Positions 53,022-61,077 of a stretch of 64,000 bases of DNA are shown one piece after another (the first letter of the stretch is position 1; the number at the start of each line of letters is the position of its first letter). The notes beneath the pieces were generated by a model. The model saw only the letters and a list, made by a program, of their open reading frames with translations. It was not told the DNA's origin and ran no database searches. The stretch is from contig NZ_CP159342.1 in assembly GCF_040499845.1 (NCBI RefSeq), forward strand, positions 1,860,001 to 1,924,000, given 5' to 3'. Made by a program: the position numbers and the translations under genes. Source of the stretch: Micromonospora sp. CCTCC AA 2012012. Its GTDB lineage: Bacteria > Actinomycetota > Actinomycetes > Mycobacteriales > Micromonosporaceae.

Positions 53022-54428
53022 ATGGACAGCGACCGCACCACCCCGGCCACCCAGGCCGACCCGATCGACACCCTGCCGCCGACCTTCCGCTGGGGGGTGG
53101 CGACCTCGTCGTACCAGATCGAGGGGGCGGTGGCCGAGGACGGCCGGACACCGTCCATCTGGGACACCTTCTGCCGGGTGCCCGGCGCGGTCGCCGGCGG
53201 GGACACCGGCGACGTGGCCTGCGACCACTACCACCGGATGCCGCAGGACGTCGCGCTCATCGCCGACCTGGGGCTGGACACCTACCGGTTCTCGGTGGCC
53301 TGGCCGCGGGTGCAGCCCGGCGGGCGGGGACCGGCGAACCCGGCCGGGCTGGCCTTCTACGACCGGCTGGTGGACGAGCTGCTCGGGCGGGGCGTGGACC
53401 CGTGGGTCACCCTCTACCACTGGGACCTGCCGCAGGAGCTGGAGGACGCCGGCGGCTGGCCGGTACGGGACACCGCGTACCGGTTCGCCGACTACGCGGA
53501 GCTGGTCTTCGCCGCGCTCGGCGACCGGGTGAAGACGTGGACCACGCTGAACGAGCCGTGGTGCTCGGCGATGCTCGGGTACGCGTACGGCGACCACGCT
53601 CCCGGCCGGCGGAGCCTGGGCGACGGCATCGCCGCGGCGCACCACCTGCTGCTCGGGCACGGGCTGGCGGTGCAGCGGCTGCGGGCGGCGGCGCCCGGGC
53701 CGGTGGAGCTCGGCATCACCGTCAACCTGGCCACCGCCGACCCGGCCACCGACAGCCCGGCGGACCGGGACGCCGCCCGCGCCGCCGACGGGCTGGGCAA
53801 CCGCCTCTACCTCGACCCGCTGGTGCACGGCCGCTACCCGGAGGACGTGGTCGACGATCTGGCCCGCCAGGGCGTCCGGATCCCGGTCGAGGAGGGTGAC
53901 CTGGCGGTCATCTCCACCCCGTTCGACGTGCTCGGCGTCAACTACTACTTCGGCCAGCTCTTCTCCGGCGTCGACGAGCAGGGCCGTGACCGGGACGACG
54001 ACGGCCGCCCGGTGCAGCGGGTGGTCCGGCGGGACCTGCCGCGCACCGCGATGGACTGGGAGATCGTCCCGGACTCCTTCACCGAGCTGCTGGTGCGGCT
54101 GAGCCGCGACTACCCGGGCGTGCCGTTGGTGATCACCGAGAACGGGGCGGCGTTCGACGACCGGCCCGACGCGGACGGCTTCGTCGCCGACGACGACCGG
54201 GTGGCGTACCTGGCCGAGCACCTGCGTGCGGTGGCCCGGGCCCGGTCGGCGGGGGCGGACGTGCGCGGCTACTTCGCCTGGTCGCTGCTGGACAACTTCG
54301 AGTGGGCGTACGGCTACGACAAGCGGTTCGGCATCATCCGGGTCGACTACGACACGCAGCGGCGTACCCCGAAGCGCAGCGCGCTCTGGTACCGCGACAC
54401 CGTGCGGCGGGTGCGCGGGCAGCGCTGA
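53022..54428 (+). CDS. GH1 beta-glucosidase, cytoplasmic
   Basis: A 468-residue glycoside hydrolase family 1 enzyme. The N-terminal signature is FRWGVATSSYQIEGAVAEDG. The acid/base Glu178 is in TTLNEPWCSAMLGYAYG and the nucleophile Glu373 in PLVITENGAAFDDRP. The family end FAWSLLDNFEWAYGYDKRFG is present. There is no signal peptide, so it splits imported beta-glucosides inside the cell. The ATG at 53022 is chosen because GAGGAG lies 4 bases upstream; the earlier GTG at 52968 overlaps the ATPase stop by 4 bases and would add 18 residues. It completes the importer operon and ends in a strong terminator. Confidence 0.95.
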   Translation: MDSDRTTPATQADPIDTLPPTFRWGVATSSYQIEGAVAEDGRTPSIWDTFCRVPGAVAGGDTGDVACDHYHRMPQDVALIADLGLDTYRFSVAWPRVQPGGRGPANPAGLAFYDRLVDELLGRGVDPWVTLYHWDLPQELEDAGGWPVRDTAYRFADYAELVFAALGDRVKTWTTLNEPWCSAMLGYAYGDHAPGRRSLGDGIAAAHHLLLGHGLAVQRLRAAAPGPVELGITVNLATADPATDSPADRDAARAADGLGNRLYLDPLVHGRYPEDVVDDLARQGVRIPVEEGDLAVISTPFDVLGVNYYFGQLFSGVDEQGRDRDDDGRPVQRVVRRDLPRTAMDWEIVPDSFTELLVRLSRDYPGVPLVITENGAAFDDRPDADGFVADDDRVAYLAEHLRAVARARSAGADVRGYFAWSLLDNFEWAYGYDKRFGIIRVDYDTQRRTPKRSALWYRDTVRRVRGQR

Positions 54429-54442
54429 TCCCCCGCCGACGG

Positions 54443-54472
54443 CGGCCGCCCGGGGACCCGCCCGGGCGGCCG
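54443..54472 (+). terminator. 12-pair GC hairpin terminator of the importer/GH1 operon
   Basis: CGGCCGCCCGGG (54443-54454) pairs fully with CCCGGGCGGCCG (54461-54472) around GACCCG, shortly after the GH1 stop. Confidence 0.8.
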
Positions 54473-54507
54473 TCCCGTCGTGCCCGAGCACCCCGCGCGG
54501 GCACTTT

Positions 54508-54526
54508 TTTCATGCCTTGACATAAG
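54508..54526 (+). promoter_or_regulatory. 19-base motif shared with the LacI/ABC promoter, second copy
   Basis: TTTCATGCCTTGACATAAG matches the motif at 45892 at 15 of 19 bases. It includes a fair -35 (TTGACA) and a one-mismatch version of TTTCA-N5-TGAAA. It lies 60 bases before the GH30 start, so the same regulator may control importer and secreted enzyme. A palindrome ACATCGATGT follows at 54555-54564. Confidence 0.5.
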
Positions 54527-54554
54527 CCTGCGGCGCGTGTTCCCTCAGTCATGC

Positions 54555-54564
54555 ACATCGATGT
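54555..54564 (+). promoter_or_regulatory. ACATCGATGT palindrome in the GH30 leader
   Basis: A perfect 10-base palindrome 21 bases before the GTG start of the GH30 gene, downstream of the likely -35 in TTGACA. It may be an operator or be chance. Confidence 0.35.
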
Positions 54565-54585
54565 ATGACCCGGAAGGGAGCACCC

Positions 54586-56478
54586 GTGCACCCCACACCC
54601 CCCACCACCCGCCGCACGGCCACCCGCGCCACCCTCGCGCTCTGCCTCGTCGCCGGCACCGTCACCCTCTCCCCTGCCCCGGCCCGGGCCGCCGGGGAGA
54701 GCGTCGGCGTCTGGCTCACCACCACCTCCGACGCGGGCGGCCGGACCGTCACCCGCGGCCTGCAACCCCAGACCCCGGTCGCCTTCGCGGCCACCAGCCC
54801 GGCCGCCACGCAGACCATCACCGTCGACGAGAACACCCGCTACCAGCAGTTCGAGGGGGCCGGCGCGTCGATCACCGACACCACCGCCTACCTGCTGCGC
54901 GGCGGGCCGGTCAGCGCCGCCACCCGGGACGAGGTGATGCGCAAGCTGTTCAGCACAGCCGACGGCATCGGGCTCTCCTTCGTCCGCAACCCGATCGGCG
55001 CCTCCGACCTGTCCCGGCCGGGCAACGTCTCGCTCGACGACACCTGCTGCGACCTGAACGACTTCGGGGCGAATGGCTACGACACGAACGTCGAGCTGCT
55101 CACCGCGCAGGCCCGCCAGCTCAACCCGGCGCTGCGGGTGATGGTGGTGCCGTGGAGCGCGCCCGGCTGGATGAAGGACAACGGCCGGATGGACCAGATG
55201 GGCTGGCTGAAGTACGAGTACTACGCCAGCTACGCGCAGTACTTCGTGAAGACCATCCAGGCGTACGCGGCCCGCGGTGTGAAGGTCGACTACGTCTCGT
55301 TGCAGAACGAGCCGAACTGCTGCCAGGCGGGCAACCCCACCGCGATGGACTACCCCGGCATGAGCTGGAACTCCTCCGGGCTGGTGGAGCTGACGAAGAA
55401 CTTCGTCTACCCGGCGTTCCGGGCCGCCGGCATCACCACCAGGGTGCTCGTGCACGACTGGAACTACGGCGACTACGGCACCATCGGCTCCGGGCTGCTG
55501 GCCGACACCGCCGTCCGCACCGACCCGCTCTTCGGCGGCATCGCCTGGCACGGCTACTGGGGCGACCCCGCCGTCGGCAGCCAGGTCCACGACCAGTACG
55601 CCGCCGTGCCGCAGTTCAGCACCGAGCACTCCGGTGGCACCTGGATCGGCAACCAGCACAACGAGGACCTGGCCGACATCGTCAACTACGCCCGGAACTG
55701 GAGCCGCAGCGTGGTGAAGTGGAGCCTCGCGGTCAACCAGAACATGGGCCCGCACAACGGCGGCTGCGGCACCTGCACCGGCCTGATCACCGTCCACGAG
55801 GGGGACTCCCGCGCCGGCCAGGTGGACTACACGATCGAGTACTACACCACCGGGCACCTGACGAAGTTCGTCCGGCCCGGGGCGTACCGGATCGACTCGA
55901 CCGCCAGCAGCGCGGTGCCGAACGTCGCCTGGCGCAATCCCGACGGCTCCAAGGCGCTGATCGCGCACAACGGTGGCACGTCCGCGCAGTCGGTGAAGGT
56001 GGTCTGGGGCGGCCAGTCGTTCACCTATTCGCTGCCCGCCCGCACCACCGCCACCTTCACCTGGTCCGGCACCCCGTCCGGCACGCCGAGCGGGTCGACC
56101 GGCACGGTCACCGGGCTGGGCGGCAAGTGCCTGGACGTGACCGACAACAACTCCGCCGACGGGACCCCGGTGCAGATCTGGAGCTGCTTCGGCGGCCCCA
56201 ACCAGACGTGGACCCGGGCCGCCGACGGCACCCTCCGCGCCCTGGGCAAGTGCCTGGACGTCTCCGGCGGCGGCACCGCCGACGGCACGAAGGTGCAGTT
56301 GTGGACCTGCAACGGCACCCCCGCCCAGCAGTGGACCTGGACCGCCGGGCGGGACCTGGTGAACCCGCAGGCGAACAAGTGCCTCGACGTCACCGGCAAC
56401 ACCGCCACCGACGGGACGAAGACGCAGATCTGGTCGTGCACCGGGGGCGCGAACCAGAAGTGGACCCTGCCCGCGTGA
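54586..56478 (+). CDS. Secreted GH30 beta-glucanase with C-terminal ricin-type lectin domain
   Basis: A 630-residue protein from GTG 54586 with GGAAGGGAG 7 bases upstream; the ATG at 54565 is less likely. A signal peptide with TLALCLVAGTVTLSPAPARA and signal peptidase site after ARA comes first. The GH30 barrel follows with YQQFEGAGASITDTTAYLLR and RNPIGASDLSRPGNVSLDDT, acid/base Glu242 in YVSLQNEPNCC and nucleophile Glu347 in QFSTEHSGGTW. From about residue 505 a ricin B-type (CBM13) domain has three CLDV...QxW repeats. Family members include endo-beta-1,6-glucanases and glucosylceramidases; layout favours secreted beta-glucanase. It shares a promoter motif with the importer. Confidence 0.9.
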   Translation: MHPTPPTTRRTATRATLALCLVAGTVTLSPAPARAAGESVGVWLTTTSDAGGRTVTRGLQPQTPVAFAATSPAATQTITVDENTRYQQFEGAGASITDTTAYLLRGGPVSAATRDEVMRKLFSTADGIGLSFVRNPIGASDLSRPGNVSLDDTCCDLNDFGANGYDTNVELLTAQARQLNPALRVMVVPWSAPGWMKDNGRMDQMGWLKYEYYASYAQYFVKTIQAYAARGVKVDYVSLQNEPNCCQAGNPTAMDYPGMSWNSSGLVELTKNFVYPAFRAAGITTRVLVHDWNYGDYGTIGSGLLADTAVRTDPLFGGIAWHGYWGDPAVGSQVHDQYAAVPQFSTEHSGGTWIGNQHNEDLADIVNYARNWSRSVVKWSLAVNQNMGPHNGGCGTCTGLITVHEGDSRAGQVDYTIEYYTTGHLTKFVRPGAYRIDSTASSAVPNVAWRNPDGSKALIAHNGGTSAQSVKVVWGGQSFTYSLPARTTATFTWSGTPSGTPSGSTGTVTGLGGKCLDVTDNNSADGTPVQIWSCFGGPNQTWTRAADGTLRALGKCLDVSGGGTADGTKVQLWTCNGTPAQQWTWTAGRDLVNPQANKCLDVTGNTATDGTKTQIWSCTGGANQKWTLPA

Positions 56479-56483
56479 GCGAC

Positions 56484-56510
56484 GCCGGGCCGGCGGTCCG
56501 CCGGCCCGGC
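56484..56510. terminator. GC hairpin between GH30 and the ROK gene
   Basis: GCCGGGCCGGCGG (56484-56496) is the reverse complement of 56498-56510; a practical loop of five leaves eleven pairs. It serves both convergent genes. Confidence 0.75.
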
Positions 56511-56513
56511 GGC

Positions 56514-57773
56514 TCAGCGGGCGCGGGAGCGCGGGCGACGCGCCGGTCGCGGCGGCGTCATCCGGACAGCGGCCGGGTCGCGCGGCACACCGCCGTCGCG
56601 CAGCAGCCGGGCCATCGGCAGGGTGGCCGCGCCCATCGCGACCGCGTCGGGCCCGAGCTGGCACAGCTCGATCGAGGTCTGGGCGTACGGCTGGCGCAGC
56701 GCGTGCCGCGCGGTGGCCTCGCGGATCTGCGGCAGGTAGCGCTCGCCGAGGGCCAGCCCGGCCCAGCCGCCGAGCACCACCCGTTCCGGGTTGAAGAGGT
56801 TGACCAGCGTCGCGACGCCGGCGCCGAGATAGCCGACGGTCTCGTCGAGCACCTTCGCCGCCGTCCGGCTCGACGAGCGCAGCAGCTCACCGAAGGCGCT
56901 CTCCTCGTCGCCGCCGGCGGCCGGCCGACCCCGGTTGGCCTGGCGGAACCGGTCGAGGACCCCCTCCGCGCCGACGTACGCCTCCAGGCAGCCGAGGTTG
57001 CCGCAGCGGCAGCGGCGACCGCCGTACACGATGGTGGTGTGGCCCCACTCGCCGGCGCTGCTGTGCGCGCCGCGGTAGCCGGTGCCGTCGGCGACCACGC
57101 TGGCCCCGACGCCGGAGCCGACCAGGGCGATGACGGCGTGCCGGGCGCCCCGGCCGGCGCCGAACCACATCTCGGCCTGGCCGAGGGTCTTCGCGCCGTT
57201 GTCGACGTGCACGGGGATGTCGGTGCCGGCGCGCAGCATGGCGCCCAGCGGCACGCCGTCCCAGCCGAGGGTCTGGGCGTGCACCACGGCGTCGGCGGTC
57301 CGCTCGACCGTGCCGGAGACGGCCACGCCGAGGCCGAGCACGGCGGCCGGGTCGACGCCGGCCTGCTCGGTCACCGCGTGCAGGCCGTGCAGCAGGTGGG
57401 CGGCCACGTCGTGCGGGTCGGGTTCGGCGGCGGCGATCGGGTACTCCGCCTTGGCGAGGGCGGTCATCGCCAGGTCGAAGAGTTCGACCTGGACCCGGGT
57501 CTCGCCGACGTCGGCGCCGACCAGATAGCCGTAGCCGGGGGCGACGCGCAGCAGCACCCGGGGCCGGCCGCCGTCGGAGTCGACCGAGCCGGCCTCCTCG
57601 ACGATGCCCTCGCCGATCATCTCGCCGACCAGGTTGCTGACGCTGGCCAGGCTGAGCGCGGTGGTCTGCCCCAGCTCGTGCCGGCTCAGCGGGCCGTCCA
57701 GCCAGATCCGGGTGAGCAGCACCGAGCGGTTGGCGCGGCGCATGTCGCGCACGGTGGTGCGTCGGGCGTCCAT
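56514..57773 (-). CDS. ROK-family transcriptional regulator
   Basis: The protein has about 419 residues from ATG 57773 (MDARRTTVRDMRRANRSVLL). The winged helix is LDGPLSRHELGQTTALSLAS followed by VSNLVGEMIGEGIVEEAGSV. The ROK sugar-kinase-like domain has ALVGSGVGASVVADGTGYRG, HTTIVYGGRRCRCGNLGCLE (a zinc-binding CxCGxxGCxE motif) and LFNPERVVLGGWAGLALGER. Such proteins sense sugars or phosphosugars and repress carbohydrate genes. It is divergent from the GH18 chitinase with short inverted repeats between them. A start at 57839 with an extra 22 residues is possible. Confidence 0.9.
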   Translation of the reverse strand: MDARRTTVRDMRRANRSVLLTRIWLDGPLSRHELGQTTALSLASVSNLVGEMIGEGIVEEAGSVDSDGGRPRVLLRVAPGYGYLVGADVGETRVQVELFDLAMTALAKAEYPIAAAEPDPHDVAAHLLHGLHAVTEQAGVDPAAVLGLGVAVSGTVERTADAVVHAQTLGWDGVPLGAMLRAGTDIPVHVDNGAKTLGQAEMWFGAGRGARHAVIALVGSGVGASVVADGTGYRGAHSSAGEWGHTTIVYGGRRCRCGNLGCLEAYVGAEGVLDRFRQANRGRPAAGGDEESAFGELLRSSSRTAAKVLDETVGYLGAGVATLVNLFNPERVVLGGWAGLALGERYLPQIREATARHALRQPYAQTSIELCQLGPDAVAMGAATLPMARLLRDGGVPRDPAAVRMTPPRPARRPRSRAR

Positions 57774-57839
57774 CTCCGCCGCCGTCCTTTCCCTGGGCGC
57801 CACCGGCCGGCGACCCCACCCAGGATGCCTCAGCGTCAC

Positions 57840-57899
57840 GGTTCACGCCATGAACCAAGTGGTGACACCCTACCGGCCATTTACATTTAACAAAGTTAA
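57840..57899. promoter_or_regulatory. Two inverted repeats between the ROK and GH18 genes
   Basis: GGTTCA-CGCCA-TGAACC occupies 57840-57856 (perfect six-base arms). TTAAC-AAA-GTTAA occupies 57887-57899 (perfect five-base arms) in an AT-rich stretch 37 bases before the GH18 start. ROK regulators bind short AT-rich inverted repeats, so the second is the better operator candidate. Confidence 0.5.
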
Positions 57900-57935
57900 C
57901 TGATAGCGTCCGGCGCATCGACGAGGAGGTATGTC

Positions 57936-59333
57936 ATGCGACTTCGACCCGGGGCGATCGCCCTGTTCAGCGCGGCGGCGTTGGCCGCCACCACCGCCGC
58001 CCTGCCGGTCACCCCCGGCCTGGCGGCGGTGACCGGCGGCACCGGCGCGCTCGTGGTCTGCGACGCCCCGGCCTGGACGGAGGGTGTCACCTACCCCGTC
58101 GGCAGCCGGGTCACCTACGCCGGCCGGCTCTATCAGGCCCTGGTCACGCACACCCCGCCACCGGGCGCGGGCTGGAACCCGGCCGCCACGCCGGCCATCT
58201 GGAGCGACCTCGGCGCCTGCTCCGCCGGCACGCCCTCGCCCACCCCCACCACCGCCCCGCCCTCCCCCACGCCCACCACGTCGCCCTCGCCGACCACGTC
58301 GCCCTCGCCGACCGTGACGCCCTCGCCGACCGCGACGCCGACGATCAGCCCGACGACCACTGCGCCACCGGGGACGACGACCTGCGCGGTGCGGTCCCGG
58401 CCGGCCGGCAAGGTGCTCCAGGGCTACTGGGAGAACTGGGACGGCGCGGCCAACGGGGTCCACCCGCCGCTGGGCTGGATCCCGATCACCGACCCACGGA
58501 TCCCCGGGCACGGCTACAACGTGGTCAACGCCGCCTTCCCGGTGATCCGCTCCGACGGCACGGTGCTCTGGGAGGACGGCATGGACGCCGGCGTCAAGGT
58601 GGCCACCCCCGCCGAGATGTGCCAGGCCAAGGCCGCCGGGCTGACCATCCTGATGTCGATCGGTGGGGCCACCGCGGGCATCGACCTCAGCTCCACCGCG
58701 GTCGCCGACCGGTTCGTCGCCACCGTCGTGCCGATCCTCAAGCGGTACAACTTCGACGGCATCGACATCGACATCGAGACCGGGCTCAGCGGCAGCGGGG
58801 ACATCACCCGGCTCTCCACCTCACAGGCGAACCTGATCCGCATCATCGACGGGGTGCTCGCCCAGATGCCCGCGAACTTCGGTCTCACGATGGCCCCGGA
58901 GACCGCGTACGTCACCGGCGGCAGCGTCACCTACGGCTCGATCTGGGGCGCGTACCTGCCGATCGTCAAGCGGTACGCCGACAACGGCCGGCTCTGGTGG
59001 CTGAACATGCAGTACTACAACGGCAGCATGTACGGCTGCGCCGGCGACTCGTACTCCGCCGGCACGGTGCAGGGCTTCACCGCGCAGACCGACTGCCTCA
59101 ACGCCGGTCTGGTCGTCCAGGGCACCACCATCCGGGTCCCGTACGACAAGCAGGTCCCCGGCCTGCCGGCGCAGCCCGGCGCGGGCGGCGGCTATCTCGC
59201 GCCGGCCTCGGTGAGCCAGGCGTGGAACACCTACCGGGGCGGCCTGAAGGGGCTGATGACCTGGTCGATCAACTGGGACGGGTCGAAGGGCTGGACGTTC
59301 GGCGACAACGTCCGGGCCCTCCAGTCCCGCTGA
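57936..59333 (+). CDS. Secreted GH18 chitinase with CBM5/12 and Pro/Thr linker
   Basis: A 465-residue protein. A signal peptide ends near residue 32 (PGLAAVTGG). A CBM5/12-type chitin-binding module follows, CDAPAWTEGVTYPVGSRVTY and later YQALVTHTPPPGAGWNPAAT, then a Pro/Thr/Ser linker of about 45 residues. The GH18 domain holds the active-site motif DGIDIDIE at residues 274-281 with catalytic Glu281, plus TILMSIGGATAG and MTWSINWDGS. It cleaves chitin outside the cell. ATG 57936 has GAGGAGGT upstream. Divergence from a ROK regulator suggests control by a GlcNAc-type or oligosaccharide signal. Confidence 0.93.
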   Translation: MRLRPGAIALFSAAALAATTAALPVTPGLAAVTGGTGALVVCDAPAWTEGVTYPVGSRVTYAGRLYQALVTHTPPPGAGWNPAATPAIWSDLGACSAGTPSPTPTTAPPSPTPTTSPSPTTSPSPTVTPSPTATPTISPTTTAPPGTTTCAVRSRPAGKVLQGYWENWDGAANGVHPPLGWIPITDPRIPGHGYNVVNAAFPVIRSDGTVLWEDGMDAGVKVATPAEMCQAKAAGLTILMSIGGATAGIDLSSTAVADRFVATVVPILKRYNFDGIDIDIETGLSGSGDITRLSTSQANLIRIIDGVLAQMPANFGLTMAPETAYVTGGSVTYGSIWGAYLPIVKRYADNGRLWWLNMQYYNGSMYGCAGDSYSAGTVQGFTAQTDCLNAGLVVQGTTIRVPYDKQVPGLPAQPGAGGGYLAPASVSQAWNTYRGGLKGLMTWSINWDGSKGWTFGDNVRALQSR

Positions 59334-59343
59334 CGCGCCACCA

Positions 59344-59378
59344 CACCGCCGGGGTCCCGGGTCGGGGCCCCGGCGGTG
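59344..59378 (+). terminator. 15-pair hairpin terminator of the GH18 gene
   Basis: CACCGCCGGGG (59344-59354) pairs with CCCCGGCGGTG (59368-59378) and the stem continues inside to a five-base loop. Confidence 0.8.
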
Positions 59379-59462
59379 CCGCGCGCCGCCCCGCCGGGAA
59401 CCGGCCGGGACAGTGACGTATCGACATGTTGCGAGGAGCCGGAGGGGCGATCTACGCTGCGG

Positions 59463-59476
59463 TGGGAGCGCTCCCG
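59463..59476 (+). promoter_or_regulatory. CebR/CelR-like box upstream of the GH5 cellulase
   Basis: TGGGAGCGCTCCCG differs at one position from TGGGAGCGCTCCCA, the operator of CebR in Streptomyces and CelR in Thermobifida, LacI-type cellobiose-responsive repressors. It lies 86 bases before the cellulase ATG. The repressor may be the LacI gene at 46032 or a separate CebR homolog outside the window. Confidence 0.75.
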
Positions 59477-59562
59477 AGAACGCTGCGTCGGCTCACCGGG
59501 CGAGTCAGCGGCAGCACCCGCCCGCACGTCACCACCACCGACCCAGATGGGGACGATCCCGC

Positions 59563-61020
59563 ATGACGACAATCCCGCGCCCGTCCCGGCGCAACCTCCT
59601 GCTCGCCGGCACCGTCGGCGCCCTGACCCTGGCCGCCACCGCCGCCCTGCCCGCGGTCGACGCCATGGCCGCCACCGGCTGCGCCGTCACCTGGACTACG
59701 AACAGCTGGCAGGGCGGCTTCACCGCCAACATCACGATCAAGAACCTCGGCGACGCCGTCAACGGCTGGACCCTCGGCTTCGGCTTCCCCGACGCCGGCC
59801 AGCGGGTCGGACAGGGCTGGTCGGCCACCTGGCAGCAGAGCGGCAACACCGTCACCGCCCGCAACGTCGACTGGAACGGCAGCCTGCCCAGCGGCGGCAC
59901 CACCAGCATCGGGTTCAACGGCACCTGGACCACCGCCAACCCGGCGCCCACCTCGTTCACCCTCAACGGCGTGGCCTGCACGGGCGGCACCACGCCCAGC
60001 ACGCCACCGACCACCGGCACCCCGCCGACCACTCCCCCACCCACCACCCCGCCGCCCACCACGCCGCCGCCGCCCACCGGGACGACGCCGGTGGCCATCA
60101 ACGGACAGCTCCACGTCTGCGGCACCAAGCTCTGCAACCGGTACGACCGGCCGATCCAGCTGCGCGGCATGAGCACCCACGGGCTCCAGTGGTTCGGCTC
60201 CTGCTACAACGACGCGTCGCTGGACGCGCTGGCCACCGACTGGCAGGCCGACCTGCTGCGGATCTCCATGTACGTCCAGGAACAGGGCTACGAGACCAAC
60301 CCGACCGGCTTCACCAACCAGGTCAACACGCTGGTCGACAAGACCGAGGCCCGGGGCATGTACGCCCTGATCGACTTCCACACCCTGACGCCCGGTGACC
60401 CGACGTACAACCTGGAGCGGGCCAAGACCTTCTTCGCCGCCGTCTCCGCCCGCAACGCCAGCAAGACCAACGTGATCTACGAGATCACCAACGAGCCCAA
60501 CGGCGTGAGCTGGTCCACCATCAAGAACTACGCCGAGCAGGTCATCCCGGTCATCCGCGCCAACGACCCGGACGCGGTGATCATCGTCGGCACCCGGGGC
60601 TGGTCCTCGCTGGGCGTCTCCGAGGGCGGCAACTCCGACGAGATCGTCAACAACCCGGTGAACGCCGCCAACATCATGTACACGTTCCACTTCTACGCCG
60701 CGTCCCACCGGGACAACTACCGGGCCGAGCTGGAGCGGGCCGCCGGGCGGCTGCCCGTCTTCGTCACCGAGTTCGGCACGGTGTCGTACACCGGGGACGG
60801 CGCGGTCGACTCCGCCAGCAGCACGGCCTGGCTGGACCTGCTGGACCGGCTGAAGATCAGCTACGCCAACTGGACCTACTCCGACGCCGCCGAGGGCAGC
60901 GCCGCGTTCCGGCCCGGCACCTGCGCCGGCGGCACGTACGCCGGCACCTCCGTCCTGACCGCGTCGGGCAGCTTCATGCGCAACCGGATCCGCACCCCGG
61001 ACACCTTCCCCACCAGCTGA
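59563..61020 (+). CDS. Secreted CBM2-GH5 cellulase
   Basis: A 485-residue protein. The N-terminus has a Tat-like signal peptide (RPSRRNLLLAGTVGALTLAA). A CBM2-type cellulose-binding module follows, with CAVTWTTNSWQGGFTANITI and WNGSLPSGGTTSIGFNGTW, then a Pro/Thr linker. The GH5 barrel (about residue 190 on) has the acid/base Glu311 in YEITNEPNGVSW and nucleophile Glu403 in VFVTEFGTVSY. It cleaves beta-1,4-glucan outside the cell. The CebR-like box upstream indicates cellobiose-type regulation. It ends in a perfect bidirectional hairpin. Confidence 0.95.
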   Translation: MTTIPRPSRRNLLLAGTVGALTLAATAALPAVDAMAATGCAVTWTTNSWQGGFTANITIKNLGDAVNGWTLGFGFPDAGQRVGQGWSATWQQSGNTVTARNVDWNGSLPSGGTTSIGFNGTWTTANPAPTSFTLNGVACTGGTTPSTPPTTGTPPTTPPPTTPPPTTPPPPTGTTPVAINGQLHVCGTKLCNRYDRPIQLRGMSTHGLQWFGSCYNDASLDALATDWQADLLRISMYVQEQGYETNPTGFTNQVNTLVDKTEARGMYALIDFHTLTPGDPTYNLERAKTFFAAVSARNASKTNVIYEITNEPNGVSWSTIKNYAEQVIPVIRANDPDAVIIVGTRGWSSLGVSEGGNSDEIVNNPVNAANIMYTFHFYAASHRDNYRAELERAAGRLPVFVTEFGTVSYTGDGAVDSASSTAWLDLLDRLKISYANWTYSDAAEGSAAFRPGTCAGGTYAGTSVLTASGSFMRNRIRTPDTFPTS

Positions 61021-61031
61021 CCGAGCGCGCC

Positions 61032-61073
61032 CGAGGCGGCGGCGACCCCTGCGCAGGGGTCGCCGCCGCCTCG
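61032..61073. terminator. Perfect 42-base palindrome, bidirectional terminator
   Basis: The two 21-base arms 61032-61052 and 61053-61073 are exact reverse complements. It lies between the convergent cellulase and hybrid kinase genes. Confidence 0.85.
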
Positions 61074-61077
61074 TCGC

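Noticed and set aside
57840..57935. DasR-type site upstream of the GH18 gene
   Set aside because: ACCAAGTGGT-like bases are present, but the TGGTCTAGACCA core is not.
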